The notes under the pieces were generated by a model, which saw nothing but the letters and a program-made list of their open reading frames with translations, was not told the origin of the DNA and did not search any database. A DNA stretch of 64,000 nt from Tetrahymena thermophila SB210. Lineage: Eukaryota; Ciliophora; Oligohymenophorea; Hymenostomatida; Tetrahymenidae. Both the position numbers and the translations under genes were made by a program. The DNA is taken from the NCBI RefSeq assembly GCF_000189635.1, contig NW_002476433.1, forward strand, positions 496,001 to 560,000. Reading direction: 5' to 3'. This document shows positions 1-13,229 of the stretch, in pieces (positions within the stretch are counted from its first letter, which is position 1; every line of letters starts with the position of its first letter).

Positions 1-2661
1 GCTCTTATCTTTATCTATAATTGATTTTAAAAATAATTAAAGATTTAAAGGTAAAATAAGCAATTTTCTTATTCTTTTTTCTTCTAAAGCAATATTTAAA
101 GAAGATATTATATCATCTTAATATTTATCTTTGTTATCTTTTATTTAATAAAGGCATAATTTTTTAATAAAATCTATTACATCATTTATGCTAAATTGAC
201 TTAATTTAATAATAGAATAATTTAAATTAACTAATAGCTTTCGTTAATCGTCATTATTAATATTAAAATAGAAATCAATTTGATTTCTACTAATTTTTTA
301 TATTGTGATGCACATTATAAATGAAGTATTGCACCATTCGTCAAGTTTAAATTTGGAAAAAATTAAAGACAATTCACTCTATTATTCATCATAATTATCA
401 AATATAATCAGCTTGTGGATATTACTTTATTTAAGTTGTTAAATTGATAGATGATCTAAATTTTATTAAATCAAATAGTTTTCAAGAGAAGGATTTAGAA
501 TGTCTAAATCATTACAATTGATTACTATTTAAATAATATTAAGCTACTTATCAAATATTTTAATTTCTTTCATTAATTGAATTTACAACATTTAAATAAG
601 TGTAGATTTTCCAAATCCTTCTTTTGCTAAAATGATTAAAATTTTATTCGATGATTAATTTTTAGAACTTGCAGAAATACTATTTTAAATATTTTTATCA
701 CCATTTTTAATAAAACCTTGTATAATGAAATCTATTGTATTAACATTTTAAGATTTGTTAAGATTTTTGAAAATTTAATTAAATTCTGAATTACAGTCTA
801 ATAATTAGGAGCTTTAATTAATGTAAATATTTTAAATTTAATCCAAAGTCTTATCAATAAAAATTTTTTTAAATATCTTCTATCTTATCTCTAATTCCCA
901 TAGTTCAATAAATTTAGAGTGAATTTTACTTTCAAAATCTTAAAAATCAAAGATTTAACAGTTTCCTTAGTTTAAATTTTATTTTATAGTGTTTGTGTCT
1001 GATTATTTTATTTTGCTTTAAGAATATTAAATGACTTTGGTTGCAAAATTGTTTTAATCATTTAAAGTTTATTCTTTTAATTTATTTACAAATTATTTAT
1101 TTTATAAGTAAATAAGAGCTACTTCCTATTAATTTAAAAATCTAAATACAATATCTAACCAGAGATCGTCATTTTCAATATTTTTTACTATATTACAGTA
1201 GTCAAGAAGAATTTAGTTAGATAAAATAATCTATGTTAAATCGTCTACATAGAAAGTAGAACAAAATTTAATTTTGGAAGAATTATTATTTATATGAATC
1301 TAAGATTATAAAATTTCAATAAATAACTTAATTTTGCTATTATTATTTAGTTTATTAAAATCTTAAAATTGCAAATTATTTTCAAATTATAAAATCTATA
1401 TTATTTTTTCTAACACCCTAATAATTTAAATTAGAAAATAATTAAGTAAGGTAATTTCTACTTAGCATTGACTATATCGGATAAACTATTCTATATAAAA
1501 TATTAACTCTTCTTCCTCTTAAATTCCAAATATTTGTCCAAATTTTTAGTATTTTAAAATCCATATAAAAGATATTTAACTTAAAATATCATTCTTTGAA
1601 ATTTACTCAAGTAAATTTTCTCTATTTTTATCTTAACTTTATACTGATAAAACATATTCATTGATAGATGCTATATGAGGATATTAATAAGTTTTTATAC
1701 TTTAATCTTCCCTTTTCAATTACTTCATCATTATCTACTTTACTAGCTATTTAATTTCTTAAAATTAATTATTATCTCCTTAAAATTCTTCTTCATTGTT
1801 TTAAATAAAAAATTGCAAAAAATCAAACATTGTTCCAATATCTCTGCATGAAAATATTTGACTGTTCTCTTATAAATAGTCCAAAAACTCTTAAATAACA
1901 CCTCTAACTTCTATATATTCAATTTTCAAATCTTTGTTTTCAATCGTTAATATATATATTAATAATATGTTAGTCATTTAAATTAAAAATGCTTTGTAAG
2001 ATTAGATGTTAAAAATTATATCTACTTTGAACTTAATAAGACAATTTTAGAAAATATTTTTTATTTCTGACACTTGTTCATTGGAGTTTATGATATGACT
2101 TATATGACATTCATTTTATATTTTCTTATAAAAGAAATCTTTAAATTCTTTGATGATATTAGGATCATTTATTTCTCCTTCTAATTCAAAAAACTTGTTT
2201 AAAATCTTATTTTCATTTTAACTCTTATTGATTTTTTCTTAAGCTATAATGTAATCTTAAATATTCCCTTTTTCTTATTTGTTTTCATTTATTTCACTTT
2301 GCAACTAAGTTTATCTGCTACAGCACTATCCACCACCTAAAATTTTATCATTAAAACAGCTAAAACTTTGATTTTGTTAAAAAGAAAATCTATAAAGATA
2401 CTAAATCGCTTTATTTAAATTCTTTTTCATCAAATTTAATAACTTTTAGACCTAAATTTATGTTAGATTAAGAATATGTGATTAATTCTACAAGTTTAAA
2501 CCACTATTCAAGTTCATAAATTTATTAGCTGAATACATAATATTTATTAATATTTTGTTATTTCCAGCTTTTTCTTTACTTTTAAAGGTCATATTTTATT
2601 TGTTATTCTAACTTTAAGTGATAAAGATTCTTGATAATCCTTTATATTTATATATTTCCAT
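1..2661 (-). CDS. NACHT-like STAND NTPase, C-terminus beyond window
   Basis: Reading TAA/TAG as Gln gives 887 codons without a TGA, running off the left edge. The start chosen (2661) is the first ATG after an in-frame TGA about 50 nt upstream. The first 650 or so residues are helical, Gln/Asn/Ile-rich and unrecognised. A nucleotide-binding domain follows: a P-loop AKEGFGKST near residue 680 (the first Gly of the Walker A pattern is Ala) and, about 70 residues later, LIIFDNYDE, the hhhhDxxDE Walker B form typical of NACHT proteins. Such proteins usually act as ligand-triggered oligomerising switches, with C-terminal repeats for sensing; that part lies outside the window, so the sensor is unknown. 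No intron is needed within the window. It could be another AAA-like STAND ATPase; the NTPase call itself is firm. Confidence 0.72.
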
Positions 2662-3557
2662 TATTTAGTTGTTTTCTTTAATGTTTATTTCATCTTAAAC
2701 TAATTTTAAATTTCATAAATAGTTAATATTTTATATTTCAAAATAAAATATTTCTAAAATTAATTAATTTTAAATTATTAGTATAATATGTATTTTACTT
2801 TTATTGTGAATAACCATTTTTGTTAATCTTTTTATTGATCTTAAAGATCAAATTTTTTGTTATATTTTTTATATTTAAATAAAAAAAAAATAAAGACTAA
2901 AAATTAATTTGATTGATTGATAACAAAAAAGAAATCTTTCTTTAATAAATATACAAATCATATTTTTTATTTAACTTTGTTTTTTTTGAACAGTTTGTAA
3001 CAAAATATTCTATGAATTATTTATCTTTTAAGTAAGATATTATACATTTTCAGTGATCCCCAAATAAATCATTAATAAATATCCAAAAATATAATTATAA
3101 AAAAATTTTTTGGTTTTTTTATATTTTGAGCGCAAATAAATTCATGACTCTAAACTTGTCATATATTTAAATAAGTGAAATCACCAAAAAAGATAAAAAT
3201 TGAATTTCATAAAAAAAATTGTAATTTTTATTTTCCCTAAAAACAGGACACCAAAAATAGTAAGTAACAACATATTTAGAGTTTAATGTATGATAAATTA
3301 TTATTTATTAGCTATTAACTATTTTGAAGAAATTATTAAATAATATAAAAATAGGTTGGATATGAATGTATTATATCATCAAGAAACATAAAAATAAATA
3401 GAAGTAAATTCAATCTTAAATATGTTAAATTTTTATGTTGAATACTAATTCAGCTATTTTTATTTATTTATATTTATTCAAGAAAATAGATCAATTTTCC
3501 TAAAATTATTTAGCAATTTATTGAATTTTTATACTTTAATGTTTATTAAAGATCTTT
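2662..3557. other. Intergenic, no gene seen
   Basis: About 900 nt of very AT-rich sequence between the start of the NTPase gene and the 3' end of the first kinesin gene, both on the minus strand. It contains a run of A at 2879-2890 and should hold the NTPase promoter. No coding or RNA signal was found. Confidence 0.6.
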
Positions 3558-6500
3558 TCAACTATGCTTGTAATTACTTATTATTGAAGTTCTTTATGTC
3601 TATGGATTTATATACTGCATCGAAGAATTTATAGATATCTTTTTAATAGAATTCACATAACATTTTCCCATTTGTAACTTTGCTTGTTCCATTTCAATAA
3701 TAATATTTTCAAACTATTACACTTCTTAAGAAAAACATTTTCCTTTCATTTCTTATATTCTATGTATGATAGAAATCACGTTTTAAAAAATAATAGCATA
3801 AATTAATTTACTTTTAAAGAGAAGAATCTATAATATTGGAGAAGGCTTCTCTAAGTTGACTGTACTCAGCTGATCTCTTAGTAAATTCTATTTTATTTAA
3901 TTCTGTAATTTCATTTATTGTTTATATCCAACAATCATGTTCCTCTTTTAATGTATTTCTTAAAGAAACTTCCATGCTTTCTGTAAGCTTTTTCAAATCC
4001 TTCACATTCTTTCTTTCAACTAACAAAGACTTAAAAGTAAAAAATTTTCAAATAAATACCAATTCAAAAAATAGTTAATGAAGTATTACATGCTTGATAG
4101 ATTCTACTTTTACTTGTTCCATCTTTAATTCTTATTAAAGAATTATTATTTTGTTGTTAAGCCTTTCTCTTTCGTTTTTAATAAATTCTTCGGTTTCTTT
4201 TTAACAGAGATTAATCCCTTATGTGTCTTAAGAATCCAAGTCTGTTGTATTTATTTATCTTATTCTTTTAAGTATAATATTTCTCCTTTTTAATTCATCA
4301 AGTGCATTTTCGTAAGTCAAAGGTATTATGTCTAATTCCATTTCTTTAAAGCCTAAGTATTAATTAATTAATTACAAATTAAAAAGTGGAGTTAAAATAA
4401 ATAATTTACTTTATTAAATATCTATTATATTTTTCTGAATTGTGGAAATATTAGAGAATGGGTCTTTTGAAAAGTTATATGATTATATTCCACTAACGAA
4501 ATTGCTTCTTTTATTATTCTTTTAAAGCAGCTATTGTCTATAAAAATTGGAATTTGTCAAAGGAATTATTATTTTATTTTATTTCTTGTTGTCTAATACA
4601 CTTAATTCTTTAGACTTTTGCTATGAATCTTGTTGATAAATGTCAAATTCTAAGTCTTCTATTTTTAATCTAAGCTCTTTGTGATTTTCAGTAACTTCTT
4701 CTAACACATTTTCAAGGTGTTTAATTTATCTCTTTTAAATTTAGATTTAATCTGATTTCTACTTTGATTAGCCATACTCTATAATTTATTTCCATTCAAG
4801 GGCGTTTACTATTCTTAACAAACTTTAGTTAAGAGTATGAGAGCTTTTTAATTTATGTTTATAAATTATTGATTTAAATTTAATAATAAGAAACTAACTT
4901 ACTCTATTAATTATTTTTTTAGTGAAACAATGATGAAATCATTATAAACGGTTTCTGAAACTTAGGCCATATCTAGCTTAGATGGCATAGCAAATATTTT
5001 TTTTAGTATTTCATTATTTTCATTTTGGTTAATCTTCAAATCTAAATTACAGGTAAAAGAGCTAGTAGAGTTATTTTTTGATTGGAATTTTTATTGTGTT
5101 AAAGCTATATTTTTATTTGTATTAATTTAATTAAAAGTAGCTTAACTACTAACATTACTAGAATTGATTTGTTCTACTTCACTATCAATTAAAAAGCAGC
5201 TGTTTTTGATGCCAAGAGTTTTTTCAGCCATAAAATCATCATCACCTTCTAAATTAAACTTCTTCACATTTTCTTAAACATCTTTAAATCCTTTTTCTGC
5301 CCTCTAATAATTTATTTTTATTTTTTAAAAGCTATTTATTTACATTTTATAAAAATGATTTTAAATTACTTCAAAATTAAAGTTGATAGAATTTTTAAAG
5401 TAATCTGCCAGCACGATTTCTGAAAATGATAACTTTTCTTTCAAATAATCTTCAAATTTTATATCAACTACTTGCTTTTTTTCTAATAGGATAGAAGAAA
5501 TTCTCTTTTCAGCTCCACAAACTGAATCAACTAAATGCTAGATTTGTTTTTAAAGTATTCCCAAAGAGAAATTTGAATAATCATTTTTTGAGAGCTATTT
5601 ATTTAGCTGTAACTTAATTTAATTTTTTTCTTGAGATAATTCATTAAATTTAACAGTCAAGTTCAAATTTTCTTTTTTAAGTGCTTGATTCTCTTATTAA
5701 AGTGATTGTATCTGCTCGTTTAAATCAGAATTAGTTTGCATTAACTGTTTGATAGTTTCATCTTTAACTATGATTTACGCCTGTTTATTAATAATAACAA
5801 AAATTAATTTATTTTATTATATTTTAGATTCTTTCTTTATGTTATTATTTTGAATTAATTTTTTAAATTAATTAAATTCAGCTAAATATATTAAGTACTT
5901 CTTTTTTAGAATCTAAAAGAGCTGAAATATGTTTATTATCAGCAACTCCTCCGTTTGGCTAATTTTAGTCCTTTGTTCCAGTGTTCATATTATCTATTGC
6001 AATTTATAAAGTGAGAATCTCATCAAGCTTATTTTCTATTAATTAATTAATTATAAAATTAAATTAATTATTTAATATTTAAATTACTGATTTCATAAAG
6101 TTTTGGATCTGAAGATATATTGGGCAGACATTAAATTTTATTTTGAGTATCGTTCAAAATGGTTCTTACATTATTAAATATATATTTGTAACTTTCAGTT
6201 TAAGTTTTAAGATTTTCTAATTCTTTTTAGAGATTAATTGGATTCAGTTTTATGTTCATTTTGTAAGTGTTTTTTACTGTCTTAGCTCTTGTAGCGAATT
6301 TCAAACTACTAACTGTGTCATCCTAAAAACTTGAGTGCATTGAGCAAGTTACTATCAGAGAAGTCTTTTGAAATTTAATTAAGTTTATCTTAAGATAATA
6401 ATAAAAAAATATTTAATTTACCTTATAATTGCCTCCTAAAGATTCTTGAAGAATTCTTGTTAATTTTGAGTCTCTATATGGTATGTACTCATTACCACTA

Positions 6501-8523
6501 GTAAGAGCATGTATCACCTTTCCTTTATTTAAATTAGATATAATAGGTTAGATATTTTCCTAAGTTAAATTAATGAATTACCTAAGCAGGATAGAGATAA
6601 GTTAATTTTTATAGCTTCTTCTAGGGATTCACCTTGAGCACCGCTTCTGCTAGCCTTTTCTGCACCTGCTAAATCAATTAAATTGATTTTCCCAATTTTT
6701 TCATCTCCATTAGAAAGTCTTTGCTAAATCTCTATCATAAATATAGTATGGCTTCGAGAAGAGTATTCGTTAAGCCTTGTTTCTCTAGTCCTTTTAGTGT
6801 TATATCCTATACTAATCAACTAAAATAATTCATCTTAATTAGCAATACTTGTTTAAGTTAATCCCTAATTCAAAATAGATAAAAATTATTTAATTCTAAT
6901 AAAATATTATAATTAATTTAAAATACTTGAACATAAATACCCTTTTAAGCACTCTCTTTTATTTTCAGCTCTATTTTTCCTTCTTAAAATGAATCATATA
7001 ATATTTCTTTATATATTTCAAGCATAGAACAATTAATTATAAATTCTACTCCTTCTTCGTCATTTTCAACCAAATCAAATATTTAATTACAAATTCTAGG
7101 GATTATTCCTTTCTAGACCGAATCTGTAATATTACCAAACATAGTATGTGTTTTTCCTGAACCAGTAACTCCATATGTAAAGATTGTTCCATTGTATCCC
7201 AAAAAAACCTAATAAATAACCTCTTCACCAACTTTTAAGTATAAGGCCTCCTATTATTTATTATATAAATGTGTTATAAAAAAATTAAATATATAGATAA
7301 TTCAATTCTTATAAAATATTACAACTAAAAATTTTAAGATAATTATTCATATAAAAAAAATTTAAAAAGGCTGCTATATAAAATAATAATTATATATATG
7401 AAGTGTGTTTGTTAGGTTTACAGTATTTATAAGTTAAAAAAATTACATCCTATATCATATCTTCCTTAATATTATATAATAAATAAATAATTAACTTTAC
7501 CTAAGAGTCATTAGGTTTGAATATTTTATCTACAGTGTAAACTTGTTATTAATCACCAATTAAAGAAACTGAGTAGTCGTCAATAAAATTTATTACATTT
7601 TACCCAATTCCTTGTTCATTTAGATCTAATTCCATATGATTATTTGGACGAAAACGCAAAAATGTTTTTATATTTCCACTTGCATCAGAAGGCTGGTTGA
7701 AGTAGTTTATATTTCTTTTATTTTTTTTGTCATCTTTTTAAGAAGAGTTTAACATAGAAGAAGGTGTAGTGTCTGATTAAGATTGATTAGTTAATTTGGC
7801 TATTTAAAATAAAGATTTATTAGGCGAAAGTGATTGTTTTTGATGGGGATAAATCTCAGTAAAGCGCTTATTAAATTGTTTTAGAGAAAATGAATGATCA
7901 TACACATTTGATAAGCTTTGTTTGCCTATCAAAGCTCTTGGGCTTTTGTCCCTAGCTGGACTTGTGTAAAGTTGTTCAGTATATAATTTTTAGCTGCTCT
8001 ATTTAGCTTAATTACTTTATAGAGACTCTTCAATATCAACAAAAGTATAAGATGAAGATTATTTACTCCAGTATTTTTATAGTGGAGTTTAAAAAGCTGT
8101 GAGACTTTCTTCCCTAACAGGATGTTTATAATTACCAGGAAATTGCTAGGAGATCTTCTAAGGAGATTTTAGTAATTGATCTTACAGACCTATATGATAA
8201 ACCTGCGATATTGAATTATTCATTTATTAGGAATTATTCATAGAAGATAATTTTATATTAGCATTCTTGATTCCCAAATAAGAAGTAAGAATAGAGTTTT
8301 TTTTTTCTTCTCCTTAGTTTTAGATTGAATTATTTAGATTTATCTTTCCTAAGTTTTGGATTTGGCCTTATGAGTTTTTAGTATTAAAATTGATACTCAA
8401 ACTATAAAATATATTAAATTTATAATTATTTAATTGATTTTTTTTTTAAATTATTCATTTAATTTTTCAACATTTGCAATTTTTATGCTCTTATTAATAT
8501 TTAACAATTCACTTTTGATTCAT
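3558..8523 (-). CDS. Kinesin motor protein, copy 1 (13 exons)
   Basis: Microtubule motor ATPase. Thirteen exons were placed: 8513-8523, 7501-8401, 6927-7250, 6582-6864, 6422-6522, 6088-6364, 5899-6035, 5370-5780, 4903-5303, 4410-4843, 4090-4352, 3812-4029 and 3558-3759. They sum to 3963 nt, an exact 1320-residue protein ending in TGA. All introns are GT-AG. Residues 1-250 are a Gln/Ser/Asn-rich extension unlike most kinesins. The motor domain follows, with P-loop TGSGKTHT near 329, switch I NEYSSRSH near 443 and switch II DLAGAE near 475 (usual form DLAGSE). The remaining 750 or so residues are largely coiled coil. The motor lies internally, so neither classical N- nor C-kinesin class is obvious. 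The first exon encodes only four residues; its ATG joins in frame to exon 2. A close paralogue lies at 16665-21884. Confidence 0.9.
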
Positions 8524-8637
8524 CAATTTGAATAAAAAAGCAAAAATATAAATTAATAACTGTTTTCTTTTTCAAGTAATTTTATTAAGCTTTTTCAGAT
8601 TAAATAAATTGAATGGTTAACAGTTTTTAAATTAATC

Positions 8638-10515
8638 TCAAAAATAAAAATTTAACAAGATAATCAATGAAGGGTATTTTTTAATTAAAGGTAGGATTTT
8701 TTAAGAATAATTACAACTAGAAATTTTCAGCTCTTTTAAAAGTGTAATATAATAAAGTAAAATAAGATATTTTGTAAATGAGTTGCAACAAAAATAAAAT
8801 ATTTTAAGTTTATTATTAAATTTTTATTTTAAATTTAAATAGATATGGATGGGAAAGGCGTTTGTTTTTTGGTAAATTTGTTAATATTTAAAATAATTTA
8901 TTTTGTAAATTGCTTACAAATATAAAATGATTTAAGTTTTGTATTATAAAATTGATATTTTATTTTTAAATGGTTGAAAAGAGTAGTGTTTTTTAAAATT
9001 TTAATTTTTTTAATTTCTTTTTTTTTGATCACATTTGAAATAATTAATTATTTATTTTTATAATACGCAAACTATTTTCTTTTTATTTAATATCCACATA
9101 AACTGTTTCTCGTTTGTTTTTTAACTATTAGTTTTTATTTTCTTCTTTTACTTTAATTTACTTTATTTTATTTTTCTTTTTTGTTTTCTAATAATAAAAA
9201 TAATTTACTCTTTAGTTGCTCCTGAGTTCGTTAGATCTGGATACTTGTTATCTATCTTTTAACTCTATGAGATATACATTTAATCAGTTTAGCTTGGATT
9301 AGGACTAGATTATTTTCTTCCTAGAAAATTATTTAAAAACTTATTTTGTATATTTTATTCTCGAGAAGTACTTTTTCGATATTAGTCAGTGATGCTGTCC
9401 TTTTAATCTTAAACATCATTTTTATTTAATAGACTATTAATTTAATAATTTTAATTTTAGTTACTAATGTTTGCTAGATGATTTTTTATATTTTAGCTGG
9501 TATTTTTATAAGGATTATATTCATTTTGTGATTCTATCATAGCAACTCCATCAATAGGGATCTAATTTGGCTATTAAATTTAAAGTCGAGCTTGTTCTAA
9601 AGAAATGGGCTATTAAGGATTATTTTCATACAAAGAACCATTTTTATTATTTTGTATTAACTTATTCTAATTTTCTTACTTTTATTCAAAAAACGTTTAC
9701 CCTATTAAATTTATTTAGCTGATATTATTGTTATTTGGTTGAGTACTAACCGGTGTAGCGCTTAGAGTTAGATTTTATTATGATATATTTTAAGAGAATT
9801 TTGAATTAGAATTATCAATATACTCTAAAGATTATTGTTGCTAAATTGTATCGAATTCTATTGGTATTTATGAAATTTCTTATTCTTTTGCTTATTTATT
9901 ATTGTTCTTATCTAGAACTCCTACTAATTAACTAAAATTCGTTTTTTATATATTTTATGGTGGCTCTTATGTGTTAAATTTAAAAGTTTAATAAGGATTT
10001 TTTTTTGAATTTTAAGCTCTTTATGAAGTAGGAGTATTTTATTTATTACTATTTTTATTTACATCTACAGTTGTTGAATGCGGAGTTGTCTAAATGCTTT
10101 TTACTTATGTTGCTAAAGTTTGATTTATGTTAATGCTTAAATAATTACGATTATCTCTACTAGTTAGAGAACTCTTATTTGATAAGGGTGATCCAATAAC
10201 TGCTCTACGTTCACTTTGAATAGGCTAATTTATACTTTAACTGATTAAGTTTTTAAAGTTTGCCATTGTTAAACTTTATTTAATAAGTTTATCATCAGCC
10301 AAAGTTACACATTTTTTATGAATAGTAGGACTTTCACACGCTTATTTTGGAGTTAGTAAATATTTTGACTCCTTACCATTATTAGGAGATCTTTCGATAC
10401 TTTTATTCTCTAGCTATAAAGAAATATTTTTTCTGCGACTTTACAATTACCCTTGCTTGTGAAAAGATGGAAAATAATTCTAATTAGGCGGCTATTTTAT
10501 TTGCTAGTGATTCAT
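8638..10515 (-). CDS. Q/N-rich protein of unknown function, copy 1
   Basis: Not recognised. ATG at 10515 is directly preceded by an in-frame TGA, so this start is firm if no upstream exon exists. The protein is dominated by Gln, Asn and Ser, with short conserved islands shared with the copy at 22326-23807 (for example a His-Lys-Gln-Gly motif near residue 15, and SINFN-like and NIN-QTL stretches). This is typical of disordered ciliate proteins. Similarity between the copies fades near 9190. Beyond that the frame simply stays open to TGA at 8638 through very AT-rich sequence that looks non-coding, so the true C-terminus may lie earlier, possibly after an unplaced intron. It sits 115 nt upstream of the kinesin start, on the same strand, in both copies of the block. 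Confidence 0.6.
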
Positions 10516-11090
10516 TCAAAGTAAATAATTTATCAAATAATAAATCAGATTTGGTCTCTCTTTATTAGTTCTATTATTTTATGATTGAAAAATTTTAATT
10601 CATTCAAATTATTTATACTAGCTATTTAATTAGCAATAAATAAACTTTATTTAATTATTTTAAAAAGAAACTAAATATATTAATTAATTATTTATTTATA
10701 TTTTTTATAAAGTAGCTAATAATAGCCATTAAAAATTTTATTCAAAACTCTAATACAATATTTTACATATATATATAATCATTGTTGATTTTTGATTATT
10801 TAAAGAATATTTAAGACTAAGAATAATTAAATTAATGATTATTTATATAAAGAATTTTTTTTGATATACCAAATGAAGATTAGTATGTGTATTGTCCAAA
10901 AATTGCAAAAAAATAGCTCTATATTTTCATATTTAATTTGCTAGCACATTTTTAGGAAATATGGTGATAATATTAAAATGATGGTTTATGGTATTTAAAA
11001 ATCTGGTATTACAGGTGTGATATAATAATTCACTTAAAATAACCAATAAAACAAACAATCTACGAATAACAAAATTATTTATTTAAATAA
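10516..11090. other. Intergenic, no gene seen
   Basis: AT-rich spacer between the start of the Q/N-rich gene and the end of a GST gene. The last 100 nt resemble the 3' flank of the other type-a GST genes (a shared stretch near 11000-11040 around a TATTACAGGTGTGATAT motif also seen at 31415 and 34275). No gene seen. Confidence 0.5.
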
Positions 11091-11717
11091 TCATGTAAAT
11101 TTAGGATATCTGTCTGAGCTATGGTAAGCCTTAATCTAAGGAATTTCTTCAAAGTTTTTCATAAATGGATCGAAAACTTAAGCAAATTACTTGTATTCAT
11201 CATTCAACACATGTTACAGTGTTTTTATTGCTGTGTAAGCAAAAATATCTGCTAGAGTTAACTTGTCTTCAAAGAAAAACTTTTTGTTTCCTAAAACAAC
11301 TGATAAAAACTTAAATTTAGGAATCACAGTATTGTTGATTTCAGTATTCTTTTCTTCTCCTGTTTTCCTTGATGCTTAGAATGTTTTGGCAGTCAACTCA
11401 TCACAAAGGAATCTAACATTTTCTATCTTAAACCTTATTAGTCCAGATCCCAATAAATGATGCTACTTAGTGGCATCCAAAGCATAATTGACAATGTTTT
11501 AAGATTCAGTGATCTTAAAATCACCATGTATGAGGTAAGGCAAGTTAGGAAAATCTAGACCAAGTTCTTTTTTATCTTTTTCGAACCATTCTTTAGATTC
11601 TTCTAAAGTATAGTTAGTCTATTAGTATGGATATTGAGCTAGTTCAAAAATATATCTTATAGGTTATGCTCTTAATGGAAGAGCCCAGAATCCTAAGTTG
11701 ATTGTTTAAGAAGACAT
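11091..11717 (-). CDS. Glutathione S-transferase, type a (Mu-like), unit 1
   Basis: Intact single-exon ORF of 208 residues, the usual cytosolic GST length. The thioredoxin-like N-terminal half contains LGFWALPLRAQPIRYIFELA and the glutathione-binding region FPNLPYLIHGDFKITESQNI, where the ESQ-I pattern binds the gamma-glutamyl group. The helical half carries LTLADIFAY, the conserved GST C-terminal capping motif. The position of the Mu-class catalytic Tyr (GYW) is Phe here. It is presumably a conjugating or glutathione-binding enzyme of the cytosol. It is divergently oriented to a broken type-b GST at 13230 and belongs to a local array of near-identical genes at 31523, 34361 and 37911. Confidence 0.9.
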
Positions 11718-13229
11718 TTTAGTTTTTATTTTAGGGATTTTTATTCTTTAGTTTGATATTTATTTATTTAATAAAAATGTTTATGTAATTATTTGTATTC
11801 ACTTTTTCATATGTTCCTATTAGCTTATTATATATTTAAAATTTATTCTATTATACTAATTTTTTAGAATTTAACAGAAATTTTTCTAAATTAAAAATTT
11901 TAGATTTTTTATTATGAGAACACCTTAGTAAAGTAATTTTCCTACATTAATAGTATTTATAAAAACAAATTTATAACCTTCTTTTTAAAACGTTTTATTA
12001 ATTTTCTTTGTAAATTTGTGAATATTAAGTTTAAAATTTGTTAATTTTATGTGAGAAATATGTTTCAGTTGTTTGTATCTATTAAAAAAAATATTTTATT
12101 AAGCTCTTTACTAAGAGTTTCTTAAAACTATAAAATTATATGAATAATAAATGTAAAGATCAAAAAGAAAATATTTTGAATGAGCTTAATACTTTTAAGT
12201 TAAGTTATTTGATTCATCTTTACAGAACTAAGGAGTAATTAAAGAACAAAATATAAATATAGAAAATATTAGGTTAATAAATAAATGATTTATAAGTAGA
12301 ATTTAGCAGAAATGATTCTTGGTGGAAAAGCATGAGATTCTTTTGACAGAAATTTTTCTAAATTAAAAATTTTGGATTTTTTATTACAAGAACACCTTAG
12401 TAAAGTAATTTTCCTATATAAATTGTATTTATAAAAACAATTTACCTTATTTTTATTATGTTTTATTAATTTTTTTTGTAAATTAGTGAATATTAAGTTT
12501 ATAATTTGTTAATTTTATGCGAGAAATATGTTTTAGTTGTTTTTATCTATTAAAAAAAATATTTTATTAAGCTCTTTATAATGTACAAAATTATACAAAT
12601 AAATGTAAAGATCAAAAGTAAACATTTTGAATGAGCTTAATACTTTTAAATAAAGTTATTTGATTCATCTTTACAAAATTAAGGAATAACTAAAGAACAA
12701 AATAAAGAAAAAATTAAGTTAATAACTAAATAATTTGTAAGTAGAATTTAGCAGAAATAATTCTTGGTGGAAAAACATAAGATTCATTTAACAATAAGAT
12801 TATTGTTTAAACAAAATATCTTTAAAGAAATTTTATAATTCAAATAAAAATTCAGAAATCAACTTAGAAATATCTCTCAGTTTCATCTAAAATATTAAAC
12901 TTTTAAGTTTATTATAAAAATATTTTAGATATGTTTAATAGAAAAAACTTAATTATTAAATTAAAAAAAAATGTAAAAATCAAAAAGTAAAATAAATTTG
13001 AATTGGTTTAAAATTGTTGAATAAAAATTAATCAGTTTTTCTATTTTAATTAATTTAGAAAAAACAGAGAAAAAATATAGAAAAATTTATTTTCGAAAAA
13101 GAAAGCAGATTAAAATTTCGTTTATTTTACTTTTCCTTTTGTATTTTTATCCAGAATTTTATGTACATGTAAATAATTAATTTTTTAAAGAAAAGCAACT
13201 AAATAAAATAAATTAAAAAATATTATAAA
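11718..13229. promoter_or_regulatory. Shared divergent spacer of GST unit 1
   Basis: Bidirectional spacer between the starts of the type-a and type-b GST genes, homologous to spacers at 28945-30046, 32150-33371, 34988-36080 and 38538-39610. It must contain promoters for both genes. No specific element can be named. The last 200 nt before the type-b start (an AATTAAGAAAAA-like tract and ATCCA-AATTT) are the best conserved part. Confidence 0.45.
11868..12800. repeat. Direct tandem duplication of spacer DNA (about 470 bp x 2)
   Basis: Two consecutive, closely similar copies, about 11868-12340 and 12341-12800. Each begins with a GACAGAAATTTTTCTAAATT-like stretch (TTAACAG in the first) and ends with TTCTTGGTGGAAAA plus GATTC. 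The other GST units carry this segment once (for example from 29115 and 32318), so the doubling is specific to unit 1 and explains its longer spacer. Confidence 0.85.
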
